Source: Corallococcus silvisoli
GTDB lineage: Bacteria > Myxococcota > Myxococcia > Myxococcales > Myxococcaceae
DNA: 64,000 nucleotides
Assembly: GCF_009909145.1 (NCBI RefSeq)
Contig: NZ_JAAAPJ010000001.1
Coordinates: 930,001 to 994,000 of the forward strand
Direction: 5' to 3'
A program made the translations under genes and the position numbers. Of this stretch, positions 49,713 through 57,926 are shown one piece after another. A model generated the notes under the pieces. It was not told the origin of the DNA, made no database searches, and was given only the letters and a program-made list of their open reading frames with translations. Each line of letters opens with the position of its first letter. Position 1 is the stretch's first letter.

Positions 49713-50384
49713 TCACATCCGGGCCGCGCGCTCGCGGGTCGCGCGCCGGGGGCGTGCCAGGGCCGGCTCCGGGTGCAGGTAGCCGAGCGCGAGCGCGGCG
49801 ATCTCCTCCACGAACGCCTCGTCCTCCAGGTAGTCCGGCCGGTCCGTCACCGCCGAGTGGCAGAGCGCCTCCACCGCGTTCACCAGGATGAAGACCGCCA
49901 TGTCCAGGTTCCGGGGGCGCAGGTCCTCGAAGCGCGGCGCGAGGAAGGCCCGCACCAGCCGGAACAGGCGCTGTGAATACGCGTCCGACAGCCCCCACTG
50001 GCGCATGCGCGGCATCAGCTCATGCAGCACCTGATGCAGGCGCGGGTTCTCCCGCTTCACCGCGAGCACCTGCCGGATGAGGGCCCGCATCGCCACCGGG
50101 AGCGGTTGCCCGGCCAGCGGCACCAGCCCGGCCTCGAAGTCCGCCAGCCCCCGTGCGCGGTGCTGCTCCATCAGCGCCGTCACCAGCCCCTCCTTGCTCG
50201 GGAAGTACTGGTAGAGCGAGCCCACGCTCACGCCCGCCTCCTGGGCGATGCGGTTGGTGCTCGCGGCCTCGTAGCCGTCCCTGAGCAGAACGCGAGCGGT
50301 CGCGGTGAGGATGGCGTCGCAGGTGGCCTGCGCCCGCTCCTGGCGGGGCGCCCTGCGACGGGACGGCGGGGGACGGCGGGGCAT
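49713..50384 (-). CDS. TetR-family repressor
   Basis: 223 aa. N-terminal HTH (about residues 17-65): CDAILTATARVLLRDGYEAA, then STNRIAQEAGVSVGSLYQYF and PSKEGLVTAL are textbook TetR. The C-terminal ligand domain has EN-PRLHQVLHELMPRM-like helices. ATG 50384 has GGAGG in front and MPRRPPP as the usual basic leader; a longer start 24 codons upstream lies in the divergent operator. It is divergent from an SDR gene that shares the operator and is its likely target. Confidence 0.92.
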   Translation of the reverse strand: MPRRPPPSRRRAPRQERAQATCDAILTATARVLLRDGYEAASTNRIAQEAGVSVGSLYQYFPSKEGLVTALMEQHRARGLADFEAGLVPLAGQPLPVAMRALIRQVLAVKRENPRLHQVLHELMPRMRQWGLSDAYSQRLFRLVRAFLAPRFEDLRPRNLDMAVFILVNAVEALCHSAVTDRPDYLEDEAFVEEIAALALGYLHPEPALARPRRATRERAARM

Positions 50385-50399
50385 GCGGCCTCCAGGACG

Positions 50400-50448
50400 G
50401 AATGTGAGCACCACGCGAGTTGTGAACGTGAGCGCTGGCTCACATTCT
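50400..50448. promoter_or_regulatory. TetR operator and SDR promoter
   Basis: Between the TetR and SDR genes, TTGTGA (50420-50425) and CATTCT (50443-50448) are 17 bases apart and drive the SDR gene. The spacer holds GTGAGC-GCTG-GCTCAC (50428-50443), a perfect palindrome typical of TetR operators, and an outer inverted pair GAATGTGAGC (50400-50409) / GCTCACATTC (50438-50447) spans the whole region. A repressor here would shut both genes. Confidence 0.72.
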
Positions 50449-50454
50449 AACCCC

Positions 50455-51342
50455 ATGCAAACGACTTCGTCTCCGGCTGCTGGCCGTCCCCCTGTCTCCT
50501 CTCCCGCCCTTCGGGGTGGAGCCTTCCCCTACGCGGGCCACCGCGCGCTCGTGACGGGCGCGTCGTCTGGCCTGGGGGAGGTGTTCGCCCGCGAGCTGGC
50601 GGCGCGGGGCATGGACCTCATCCTGGTGGCGCGCTCGGAGGAGCGGATGCGCGCGTTGGCGGCGGAGCTGGTGAAGGCGCACGGCATCCAGGCGGAGGTC
50701 ATCGCGCTGGACCTGGGCCGCGAGGGCGCGGGCCGCGAGCTGCACGCGCGCTGCCAGCAGAAGGGGCTGCGCGTGGACCTGCTCGTGAACAACGCGGGCT
50801 TCGGCACGCACGGGGCCTTCGACGCGGCGCCCTTCGCCCGGCAGCACGAGCAGGTGATGCTCAACGTCACGTCGCTGGTGGACACCAGCCACCTGTTCCT
50901 GCCGGACATGCTCGCGCGCGGCGTGGGGGGCATCCTCAACGTGGCCTCCACCGCGGGCTTCCAGCCGGTGCCGTACATGGCCGTCTACGGGGCCAGCAAG
51001 GCGTTCGTGCTGTCCTTCTCGGAGGCGCTGTCGGAGGAGACGCGCGAGCGGGGCGTGCGGGTGCTCGCCCTGTGCCCGGGGCCCGTGCGGACGGCCTTCT
51101 TCGACGTGGTGGGCACGAAGCAGGCCGCCGTGGGCCCCATGGCGACGGCGGAGGAGGTGGTGCTGCGCGGCCTCAAGGCCCTGGACCAGGGCCGCGCGTC
51201 GGTGGTGCCGGGGTGGCGCAACTGGCTCCAGGCCAACCTCACGCGCTTCACGCCGCGTTGGCTGAACCTGCGGGTGGCCGGCGGGATGATGCGGCCCCCC
51301 GAGGCGTCAGCGGGCGGGGGCGCCGCGAGGCTCGCGCCGTAG
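50455..51342 (+). CDS. short-chain dehydrogenase/reductase (SDR)
   Basis: 295 aa. NAD(P) site LVTGASSGLGEVFARELAA, then LLVNNAGFGTHG, the catalytic Ser in ILNVASTAGFQ and Tyr-x-x-x-Lys in MAVYGASKAFVLS. Classical SDR, with the Arg after TGAS-type turn (VARSEERMRAL) suggesting NADP+. Substrate unknown. The ATG at 50455 has no ribosome site, and the predicted transcription start is very close, so the mRNA may be leaderless. Control by the divergent TetR is likely. Confidence 0.88.
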   Translation: MQTTSSPAAGRPPVSSPALRGGAFPYAGHRALVTGASSGLGEVFARELAARGMDLILVARSEERMRALAAELVKAHGIQAEVIALDLGREGAGRELHARCQQKGLRVDLLVNNAGFGTHGAFDAAPFARQHEQVMLNVTSLVDTSHLFLPDMLARGVGGILNVASTAGFQPVPYMAVYGASKAFVLSFSEALSEETRERGVRVLALCPGPVRTAFFDVVGTKQAAVGPMATAEEVVLRGLKALDQGRASVVPGWRNWLQANLTRFTPRWLNLRVAGGMMRPPEASAGGGAARLAP

Positions 51343-51351
51343 CGGAGGGCT

Positions 51352-52056
51352 TCAGGGCGCCGGAGGGTTCCTCGGCACCGGCGGCGTGGGCGAGTCCAGC
51401 GCGGCGGCGATCTGCGCGTCGGTGAGCTGGAAGAAGGCCTCGCCGCGCGGAGCCCACTCGCCGGTGAAGACGAAGTTGGGGCGCGTGGTGGGCGCCGGCT
51501 GCGGCACCTTGCCGCCCTGGGACGTGAAGGGCGGCGGGCTGACGAAGGACTCCAGCTCCGCCGCGCTGATGCCACAGAAGGCCACCACGGCCGGGTCGAT
51601 CCACTGCGCCACGTCGATGGCGCCCTCCGCCGTCGCGAACTCCAGGATGAGCCCTTCCGGCGCCTGGACATACATCGACTTGCACATGTTGTGATTGACC
51701 GGCCCCGCGACCCAGTACCCGTGCGAGCGCAGCCGGTCGCGCAGCGCCAGCAGCTCCACCTCGCTGGGGACGCTCAGCGCCAGGTGCTGCATCGCGCCCG
51801 GCGCCACCGAGCCTGCGCTGAAGCCCGGGTGCGAGACGCCAATCACCGGCTCGATGCCCGCCATGTCCGGCGCCTGCACGAAGCTCAGGGAGCAGGTGTC
51901 CCCCAGCCGCAGGAAGGCATGCACGGTGTTCTCCACGCCGTGCATCCAGTACAGCGCCTCCAGCTCCATGCCGACGACCTGGGTGAAGAACGCGAGCTGC
52001 GCCTTCATGTCCTTCGTCGCGAGCGCCAGGTGATGGACACCATCGGGTAGACCCAT
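51352..52056 (-). CDS. VOC-family (glyoxalase/dioxygenase fold) protein
   Basis: 234 aa. Two VOC modules: GVHHLALATKDMKAQLAFF with a metal-binding His, and MQHLALSVPSEVELLALRD, then LILEFATAEGAID with the C-terminal Glu. This is the extradiol dioxygenase-type arrangement. A 60-residue C-terminal extension (SQGGKVPQPAPTTRPN...) follows the fold and ends in a proline-rich tail. GTGGAGG lies before the ATG at 52056. Substrate not determined. Confidence 0.85.
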   Translation of the reverse strand: MGLPDGVHHLALATKDMKAQLAFFTQVVGMELEALYWMHGVENTVHAFLRLGDTCSLSFVQAPDMAGIEPVIGVSHPGFSAGSVAPGAMQHLALSVPSEVELLALRDRLRSHGYWVAGPVNHNMCKSMYVQAPEGLILEFATAEGAIDVAQWIDPAVVAFCGISAAELESFVSPPPFTSQGGKVPQPAPTTRPNFVFTGEWAPRGEAFFQLTDAQIAAALDSPTPPVPRNPPAP

Positions 52057-52126
52057 TGAACACCTCCACGAAAGTTGGGGAGAGGGTGTTCTACCGGGTT
52101 TCCCGGTGCCGGGACCATCCAGGAGG

Positions 52127-52954
52127 CTAGGGGGCCGTTTTCGCGGCCTCGGGCGCGAAGGCCTCGCGCAGCACCTTCGCCTCCATCGAGCGGTAGATGT
52201 TGCCGTGGAGCAGCTCCGGCCGGGGCTCGTACTTCCACTGGACTCCGGTGGGTGCGTTCGCCTGGAGCGCTTCGGCCAGGCGCCCGACCTCCGGCCCGAC
52301 GTCGTCGCCCGCGGACGCGAGGAAGAGCGTGCCCTTCGGCGTGGGACGGCTCCTGAGCCGAGCGCCGGCCGAACGCACCAGCTCCTCCTGGTTCCACCAG
52401 AGGCTGGGGCTCAGCGCGATGAAGGTGCGGAACAGCCCCGGCTGGAGGAAGAACGACTCCACGATGAAGAGGCCCGCGAGCGACTCGCCGATGATGGCCG
52501 TCTCCTGCGTGACGCGGTAGCGGCGGCTCACCTGGGGCATCAGCTCGTCGCCGATGAAGTTGCGGAACGCCCTCGAGCCTCCCACGCGCGGAGCGATCTT
52601 CCTGTCACTGTCGACCTGCGTGGGGCCGGTCATGTCGCGGCGCCGTTCGGTGTTCTCGATGCCCACCAGGATGAGCGGCCGCATCTCGCCGGCGCGGATG
52701 GCCGTGTCGATGGTGGTGGCGACGTGCGGGAAGTCCTCCTGCTCGCCGCCGTCGGGCATATAGAGCACGGGGTAGCGCGTGTTCTTCGCCTCGGCGTACC
52801 CCGGCGGCAGGTAGACGTTGATGCGCCGCTGCTCCTTCAAGAGCTCGGACTTGAGGGTGAACGTCACATGGGGCGGCATCGGCTCCGCCTCGGTGGCCTG
52901 TCCCACGCTGCTCACCAGCACCACGGCGAGCACGAACCCACGCAAACTCTTCAT
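52127..52954 (-). CDS. exported esterase-family alpha/beta hydrolase
   Basis: 275 aa. Signal peptide about 1-22 (GFVLAVVLVSSVGQATEA). The esterase D/IroE-type fold: RRINVYLPPGYAE, YPVLYMPDGGEQEDF, PLILVGIENTERRRDM, nucleophile GESLAGLFIVESFF, and a His in RPELLHGNIYRS. Such enzymes act on ferric-siderophore esters or on general esters; the nearby heme operon does not help to decide. ATG 52954 has GGAGG in front. It runs with the next gene on the minus strand but 34 bases apart. Confidence 0.85.
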   Translation of the reverse strand: MKSLRGFVLAVVLVSSVGQATEAEPMPPHVTFTLKSELLKEQRRINVYLPPGYAEAKNTRYPVLYMPDGGEQEDFPHVATTIDTAIRAGEMRPLILVGIENTERRRDMTGPTQVDSDRKIAPRVGGSRAFRNFIGDELMPQVSRRYRVTQETAIIGESLAGLFIVESFFLQPGLFRTFIALSPSLWWNQEELVRSAGARLRSRPTPKGTLFLASAGDDVGPEVGRLAEALQANAPTGVQWKYEPRPELLHGNIYRSMEAKVLREAFAPEAAKTAP

Positions 52955-52988
52955 CACCCCGTACCTCCAGGAACACTGCGTTGGATGT

Positions 52989-53696
52989 TCAGCGCCGCGA
53001 CGACGGGCCGCGGGAAGCGGAGGACTTGGGCACGCGACGGGCGACGAAGAGCGTGTGCTTGGGGCCCTTGGTGCCGTGCGCGTTGGGGTGCAGGAGCTGG
53101 ACGCTGAAGCCCACCTCCTCCAGCCGCCGCACGTACGTGGGGGAGGGCCCGGCGCTCCACACCACCAGCGTCCCGTTGGAGCGCAGCGCGTTGAAGGCGT
53201 GCGACACACCGGTGAGGTCATAGAGGCTCTCGTTGTCGGGGTGCGTGAGCGCGGAGGGGCCGTTGTCCACGTCGAGCAGGATGGCGTCGAAGGCGCCCTG
53301 CTGCCTGCGCATCAGCCGGCCCACGTCGCCCTCCACCACCGTGACGCGCGGGTCCTCCAGCGGAGCTTGGGCCAGGGGCGCGAGCACGCCCCGGTTCCAC
53401 GCCACCACCACGGGCAGCAGCTCCGACACCACGACCCGGGCGCCCGGGCCCAGCCGGTCCAGTACCGCGCGCGCCGTGAAGCCGAAGCCCAGGCCGCCCA
53501 CGAGCACCCGGGCGGGCGCTCCCTCCGTGAGGTGCGAGCAGCCCGCGTCGGCCATGGCGAACTCGGAGCCATGCTGGCGGCTGGACATCAGCGTCTGGCC
53601 GCGCACGCGCAGCACGTATTCGTCATCCCGCCGGGCGAGGACGACCTCTCCCACCTCCGGCACCTGCGCGCGCTCCACTGTTTCCCAGGGCTTCAT
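52989..53696 (-). CDS. spermidine synthase-like methyltransferase-fold protein
   Basis: 235 aa. Rossmann AdoMet-type core: RVLVGGLGFGFTARAVLDRL (nucleotide-binding GxGxG), VVVSELLPVVVAWNRGVL, RVTVVEGDVGRLM and DAILLDVDNGPSALTHPDN. This is the SpeE/polyamine synthase-like group. The aspartate gatekeeper is present as DxD (LLDVDNG). True polyamine synthase activity cannot be assumed; many members are orphan. The start at 53696 (MKPWETVERAQ) was chosen over 12 codons upstream on family length. Confidence 0.8.
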   Translation of the reverse strand: MKPWETVERAQVPEVGEVVLARRDDEYVLRVRGQTLMSSRQHGSEFAMADAGCSHLTEGAPARVLVGGLGFGFTARAVLDRLGPGARVVVSELLPVVVAWNRGVLAPLAQAPLEDPRVTVVEGDVGRLMRRQQGAFDAILLDVDNGPSALTHPDNESLYDLTGVSHAFNALRSNGTLVVWSAGPSPTYVRRLEEVGFSVQLLHPNAHGTKGPKHTLFVARRVPKSSASRGPSSRR

Positions 53697-53788
53697 GCCA
53701 GCGCTCTTCGCGCGACCGGGCTCGCGGGTCAAGTCGCCTTGACACCCCCGGGACCCGCCTGCGAAATCGCCGGGGAGGCCCCCACCGC

Positions 53789-54526
53789 ATGGAACGCAAC
53801 GGACGTCAGGCGTGGCCCCCGGAGCTGTCCGAACCCCTCCGCGAGGTGGACCGCCTCCGCCGGGGAGGCCGCTACGCGTCGGCGCTCGCGCTGGCGAGGA
53901 AGCTGGCGGAAGCCCACCCGGCGCAGGTGCGGGTGCTCGTGGAGGTGGGGCTCACGCTGGGCGTATGGGGCGGCCAGCCCGCGGAGGCGCTGCCCTGGTT
54001 CGACCGCGTGCTCGAGCTGGCGCCGGGGCACGTGGCCACGCGCTACCACCGGGCGCTCGCGCTGGCGCGGCTGGGGCGGCACGCGGAGGCGGTGGAGGGT
54101 TTCACGCAGGTGGAGGCCGCGGGCTTCCGCAAGGCGCTGGTGCTGCACATGAAGCGCGCGCAGTCGCTCGGGGCGCTGGGCCGGTGGGAGGAGGCCGAGT
54201 CCGACTGGACGGCGGCCCTCGCGGAGGACCGGGGCAATCCGTGGCTCCTCCAGCAGCGAGCCGGGGTCCGCGTCCGGGCAGGACGGCCGGAGGACGCGGA
54301 GCGCGACCTCACCACCGCGCTCGAAGCCCAGTCCGGCGAGGCCGTGGACCCCGAATTGCTGTACGAGCGGGGCATGCTGCGCCTCCAGCGAGGGGGGCTC
54401 GCGGAGGCGCGCGGGGACTTCGACGCGGGGCTCGCGGCCTTCCGCGTGGGGGATCCGCCGTCGTTGCTGGACGCGCTCCGTCAGGGGCTGCGGGAGGCAG
54501 CGTCGCGCGGAGGCGGTGCGCGTTAG
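53789..54526 (+). CDS. tetratricopeptide-repeat protein
   Basis: 245 aa of repeated TPR helices: YASALALARKLAEAHPAQVR, EALPWFDRVLELAPGHVATR, HAEAVEGFTQVEAAGFRKAL and EDAERDLTTALEAQSGEAVD. No signal peptide and no other domain. It probably mediates protein binding. GGGGAGG lies upstream. It overlaps the convergent carbonic anhydrase-like gene by four bases. Confidence 0.82.
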   Translation: MERNGRQAWPPELSEPLREVDRLRRGGRYASALALARKLAEAHPAQVRVLVEVGLTLGVWGGQPAEALPWFDRVLELAPGHVATRYHRALALARLGRHAEAVEGFTQVEAAGFRKALVLHMKRAQSLGALGRWEEAESDWTAALAEDRGNPWLLQQRAGVRVRAGRPEDAERDLTTALEAQSGEAVDPELLYERGMLRLQRGGLAEARGDFDAGLAAFRVGDPPSLLDALRQGLREAASRGGGAR

Positions 54527-54990
54527 CCTTCGCGAGGAATGGGCTCGAACTCGACGGTGGTGCCCTTGGGGTGCGCGTAGAAGAGGTGGATGCGCAGGTG
54601 GGGGTACGCGTTCTGGAGCTCCTTCGCGCCGAAGTGGAGGTCCTTCAGCTGCTGCTCCAGGGCGATGGCGGGGCCCAGCGCGCCGTGCTTGGCGTTGTAA
54701 TAGCCACAGGTGGCGTGGGCCAGCAGCAGCACGTCCTCGATGTGGTGGCCTTCGATGAGGAAGCGCGCGGCGCGGGTGATGCCCTCGCTCTCCAGGTAGT
54801 CCGACGCCCAGCGGTTGAGGAGCGCCGGGCCGCCGGGGAGGGTGAGCGTGTCGATGCGAGGATGGCCCAGGTGGTGGGCCAGGTCCTCCACGGCCTCGGT
54901 GAAGCGCCCGTCCGAGCAGTACACGGCCAGGGCCTTCGGGTGGACCGACTCGAAGGGGACGCGGGAGACGTAGGGGGCGGGAGCGGACAT
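54523..54990 (-). CDS. short beta-carbonic-anhydrase-like protein
   Basis: 155 aa. Zn-site motifs are seen: AVYCSDGRFTEAV with Cys and Asp-x-Arg, and LLLAHATCGYYNAKHG with His-x-x-Cys. Beta-carbonic anhydrases use Cys-His-Cys plus the Asp/Arg dyad, so catalysis is possible. The protein is shorter than usual, starting at MSAPAPY, and lacks the N-terminal helix. It could be a reduced CA or a binding protein. The start 14 codons further upstream would add a basic stretch. Confidence 0.78.
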   Translation of the reverse strand: MSAPAPYVSRVPFESVHPKALAVYCSDGRFTEAVEDLAHHLGHPRIDTLTLPGGPALLNRWASDYLESEGITRAARFLIEGHHIEDVLLLAHATCGYYNAKHGALGPAIALEQQLKDLHFGAKELQNAYPHLRIHLFYAHPKGTTVEFEPIPREG

Positions 54991-55081
54991 GCCCCCCAGG
55001 TTAACGGCTTCCCGCCTCCGCGAAAGCGCCATCGCGCCTATCCCGGGTGTCAGCCGTGTGCCGCCCCCGGGAGGCGCATGC

Positions 55082-55906
55082 TCAGCCTTCGCGACCGGCC
55101 CGGGCTCCGAGGAGGGCGCGTGCCCGTTCCGCGAGGCGCAGGCTGCCAGGGAGGTCCTGGCCCAGGAGCTGGGGCACGCCCACGGTCAGGGTCACCGCGT
55201 TGCTGTAGAAACACGCCTGCGCCCGGGAGAGGTCCGCGAGCGGCAGCGCGCGTTCCACCACGGGAAGCCCGTCCACGGAGCCCTCGTCCAGGAGGACCGC
55301 GCGCGCGATGCCTGGAAGGCACGGTGCGGAGAGGGGCGGGGTGACGAGCGCGCCGTCGAGCTGCACGAAGAGGTTGGCGGTGGGCAGCTCGCAGACCTCG
55401 TCGGCCTCGTTGGTGAGCAGGGGCAGACGCGGCAGGAGCGAGTGCTGGCGGAAGTACGCGAGTCCCTTGTGATTCACCGTGCGCTCCGCGCGCCGGTAGG
55501 CCCCTGACTCCACGCTGTCGAGCGCTCGGCCTTCACGGTGCAGTACCTCCAGGTCCGGAGGCAGGGCTCGGAAGGTGCAGAGCACATGGCCGTCGCTGAC
55601 CGCGAGCTTGCCCACACCCGTGAACCGGGGACCCAGCGAGGCATCCGCCTCCAGGCAGCGGCGCAGGGCGTCCCGCACGGCGCCGTCGTGGAGGAGCGGA
55701 GGCGGGGGGGCGCGCACGGCGGATGGGAAGGCGTCGAGGCTCGCGCGCAGGCGGGTGAGGTGCCGAGCGAGAAACCACGGCTGTCCGGCGTCGATGCGGA
55801 ACGTGGTGAAGAAGCCCGCGCCAAAGAAGAAGCCCTGCGCGAAGTCGTGGAGGCGCAGGTCCTCCCATCGCTGGACGACGCCATCGACGGAGACGGTGGC
55901 GTGCAT
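55082..55906 (-). CDS. class IV aminotransferase (PabC-like)
   Basis: 274 aa. PLP-dependent class IV fold: YRRAERTVNHKGLAYFRQ with the PLP lysine, EADEVCELPTANLFVQLDG (Glu and Asn that hold the cofactor) and PCLPGIARAVLLDEG. Length and motifs fit 4-amino-4-deoxychorismate lyase or branched-chain/D-amino acid aminotransferase; folate lyase is one possibility. ATG 55906 is two bases from the TGA of the upstream membrane protein gene, so the two are coupled. Confidence 0.85.
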   Translation of the reverse strand: MHATVSVDGVVQRWEDLRLHDFAQGFFFGAGFFTTFRIDAGQPWFLARHLTRLRASLDAFPSAVRAPPPPLLHDGAVRDALRRCLEADASLGPRFTGVGKLAVSDGHVLCTFRALPPDLEVLHREGRALDSVESGAYRRAERTVNHKGLAYFRQHSLLPRLPLLTNEADEVCELPTANLFVQLDGALVTPPLSAPCLPGIARAVLLDEGSVDGLPVVERALPLADLSRAQACFYSNAVTLTVGVPQLLGQDLPGSLRLAERARALLGARAGREG

Positions 55907-55908
55907 GA

Positions 55909-56346
55909 TCAGCCCGAGGAGACTTCTGGCAGATAGCGGTCGAGCGGCGCCGTGGCCGAGCTCTGGACGCGGAGCTTCACGCGGTCGGGGCCCAACTCGA
56001 AGGTGTCCCAGTTCGTGAAGAAGCTCCGCTTGCGGCGCCGGTCGTGGATGTCCGACCAGGGAATGCACAGGGGCGGGTGCCCGAGGCGGAAGGGGAGCAG
56101 CGTCGCGAGGTAGAGCCCCCGCTCATCGCCGCCCACGGTGAGGCAGCTCCGGTATTCCACCCAGCCCATGTCGCCGGAGACCAGGTGCTTGCACGGAAAG
56201 CCTCCGCCCCGGTCCAGGCGGTAGAGCTGGGCAAGCCCCCTCCAGCCTCCCAACCAGGAGAGGAAGAAGGAGACGAGCATGAACATCCCCGGGATGAGGA
56301 CGATGGGGAACCAGAGCCATGCGTGAGGCGCGGACTGCGAGAACAT
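55909..56346 (-). CDS. hypothetical membrane-anchored protein, 145 aa
   Basis: One long N-terminal membrane segment (about residues 9-35, WLWFPIVLIPGMFMLVSFFL) and a soluble domain with aromatic and charged clusters (RLGHPPLCIPWSDIHDRRRK, FFTNWDTFELG). The pattern fits a small myxobacterial family of unknown function. ATG 56346 has GGGGGACC upstream. Coupled to the class IV aminotransferase. Confidence 0.75.
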   Translation of the reverse strand: MFSQSAPHAWLWFPIVLIPGMFMLVSFFLSWLGGWRGLAQLYRLDRGGGFPCKHLVSGDMGWVEYRSCLTVGGDERGLYLATLLPFRLGHPPLCIPWSDIHDRRRKRSFFTNWDTFELGPDRVKLRVQSSATAPLDRYLPEVSSG

Positions 56347-56404
56347 GGTCCCCCATTCTAAGCCACGGTGGCTGAATCCCGAACGGGCCCAGGAGGCCCG
56401 GCGC

Positions 56405-56647
56405 TCACCGCGGTCGGATGCCGTCGATCACCAGCGCTTCTTTCTTCCCCTGCCTCTTCCAGAGGTTCACCAGCACCGAGTCCGCCGGCTTGTTCGAGTG
56501 GACCCGCGCCTGGAGTTGCATGCCCGGCTTCACGAGGTCGGCCTCACTCTGGGTGAGGAGCACGGGCTGCGCCTGGACGGTGTGCTTCTTCAGGGGGCCT
56601 CCCTCCCTGCACTTCTGGCGAAAGACAGGCTTGAGGGTGCGCCCCAC
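56405..56647 (-). CDS. hypothetical protein, 80 aa, possibly remnant
   Basis: 80 aa from a GTG at 56647 (GRTLKPVFRQKCREGG), rich in Lys, Gln and Val (LVKPGMQLQARVHSNKPADS). No domain recognised. In-frame sequence upstream continues (SSELLRFTVV) without a start codon before a TGA, and another frame nearby reads RDLVNQVQGAEAP, so a frameshifted older gene is possible. Confidence 0.4.
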   Translation of the reverse strand: MGRTLKPVFRQKCREGGPLKKHTVQAQPVLLTQSEADLVKPGMQLQARVHSNKPADSVLVNLWKRQGKKEALVIDGIRPR

Positions 56648-56900
56648 GACGGTGAAGCGCAGCAGCTCGGACGATGGCCATGGGGGCCTCCGCGCCTTGC
56701 ACTTGATTGACCAGGTCGCGTGACGCGCTCGCCGTCAAGGCGACCTGGGGCAGGGGGCTCGAGAGACGCCCAGTTGGGAATGGCCTGCAAGCGCTGCTCC
56801 TCCGTCGTTCGATTCGGTGGGCTCAGTCACGCCTCGGCGGATTGGGACATGGCCGGCACAGCGTCCTCGGACGGTGCGTGCACAGCCGCTGCCCGCGCGC
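56648..56900. other. no gene seen
   Basis: This stretch between the small hypothetical gene and the MscS gene holds only short frames on both strands with no ribosome site or family signal. It may contain the eroded front of the 56405-56647 reading frame. Confidence 0.4.
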
Positions 56901-57917
56901 TCAACGCACCAGTTGGATGCGCGGGGCCGCGAGGCCGATGCCGTGCTCCGCGAGCAGCTCGAGCGCCCGCGTCTGGTAGGCGTCACCGATGGTGTACTGG
57001 CTTCCGTAGTCGGTGACGAAGTTGATCATCTTGAGGGTGGTCCAGGACTCCGTCGTCTCGATGATCAAGGGGACGGGCGCGGGTTCGGGGACCACCCCCT
57101 TCGTCTCCAGCGCGGCCTGCGTGAGGAGCTTCTTCACGAGCGCGAGGTCCGCGTCGAGCGGCACACGGAAGACGTGCCCGCGCACGAAGGGGCGCTCTCG
57201 ACCCGAGAAGTTCAGCACGAGTCCTTGCGCCATCGTCTTGTTCGGGATGGTGATGAGCTCTTCACTGACCGCGAGCAGCAGCGAGGCGCGCCACGAGACT
57301 TCGAGCACCTGACCACTGATGCGCTCCGTGCCCGTGCGCACCTCGATCCAGTCGCCCAGCCGGAACGGGCGGTCGAGCTGAAGCGAGATGCCCGCGAAGA
57401 GCTGCCCCAGCGTGTCTTGCAGCGCGAGGCCCAGCACCACGGACACCACCGCCGAGGTCGCGAGCAGGGACGCGACCTCGATGAGGAAGACGGCGTGCAG
57501 GAGCGCGCCGAAGAGCACCGCCGCGGCCACCAGGGTCGCGATGTCGACCAGGAGCACCGGCACGCCTTCGCGCTCGCTGTGCGCGAACAGCCACTGGAAG
57601 ACGAAGACGCGCGCGACCCGCAGGAGCATGTTCATCCATCCCACGACGGCGATGAAGCCCGCGCCGATGACCAGCCACTCCGCGGCATCGCTCCACACCA
57701 GCGCCCGACTGGCGAGCCAGAGCATGACGGACAGCCCCAGCGCGTTTCTCAGGGCATGGAGCTGCGACGCCATCAGGCGCCGCCGCGACGGATTCCACCG
57801 CCGCCGCTGGACCACGCTCACGAGCCACGCCACGAGCGAGAGCGCGGTGATGACGAGGAGGATGTGCCAGCGCGTGAACTCCAGGATCCTGTCGAGCAGC
57901 GAGGGGCCGAGCACCAT
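56901..57917 (-). CDS. MscS-family mechanosensitive channel
   Basis: 338 aa. Three to four N-terminal helices (LLVITALSLVAWLVSVV, VMLWLASRALVW, AEWLVIGAGFIAVVGWMNML, LVDIATLVAAAVLFGALLHA), the pore-lining TM3 with small residues (TSAVVSVVLGLALQDTLGQL) and the beta domain FAGISLQLDRPFRLGDWIEV are classic MscS. Last ~100 residues form the cytoplasmic vestibule. It lies nine bases after metQ, so it is likely in the met transcript. No cyclic nucleotide domain. Confidence 0.92.
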   Translation of the reverse strand: MVLGPSLLDRILEFTRWHILLVITALSLVAWLVSVVQRRRWNPSRRRLMASQLHALRNALGLSVMLWLASRALVWSDAAEWLVIGAGFIAVVGWMNMLLRVARVFVFQWLFAHSEREGVPVLLVDIATLVAAAVLFGALLHAVFLIEVASLLATSAVVSVVLGLALQDTLGQLFAGISLQLDRPFRLGDWIEVRTGTERISGQVLEVSWRASLLLAVSEELITIPNKTMAQGLVLNFSGRERPFVRGHVFRVPLDADLALVKKLLTQAALETKGVVPEPAPVPLIIETTESWTTLKMINFVTDYGSQYTIGDAYQTRALELLAEHGIGLAAPRIQLVR

Positions 57918-57926
57918 GACGGCGCG

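Noticed and set aside
54523-54526. overlap as a sign of a wrong gene call
   Set aside because: The four-base overlap of two converging stops is ordinary in this dense genome; the pair TCATAG at 27288-27293 shows the same.
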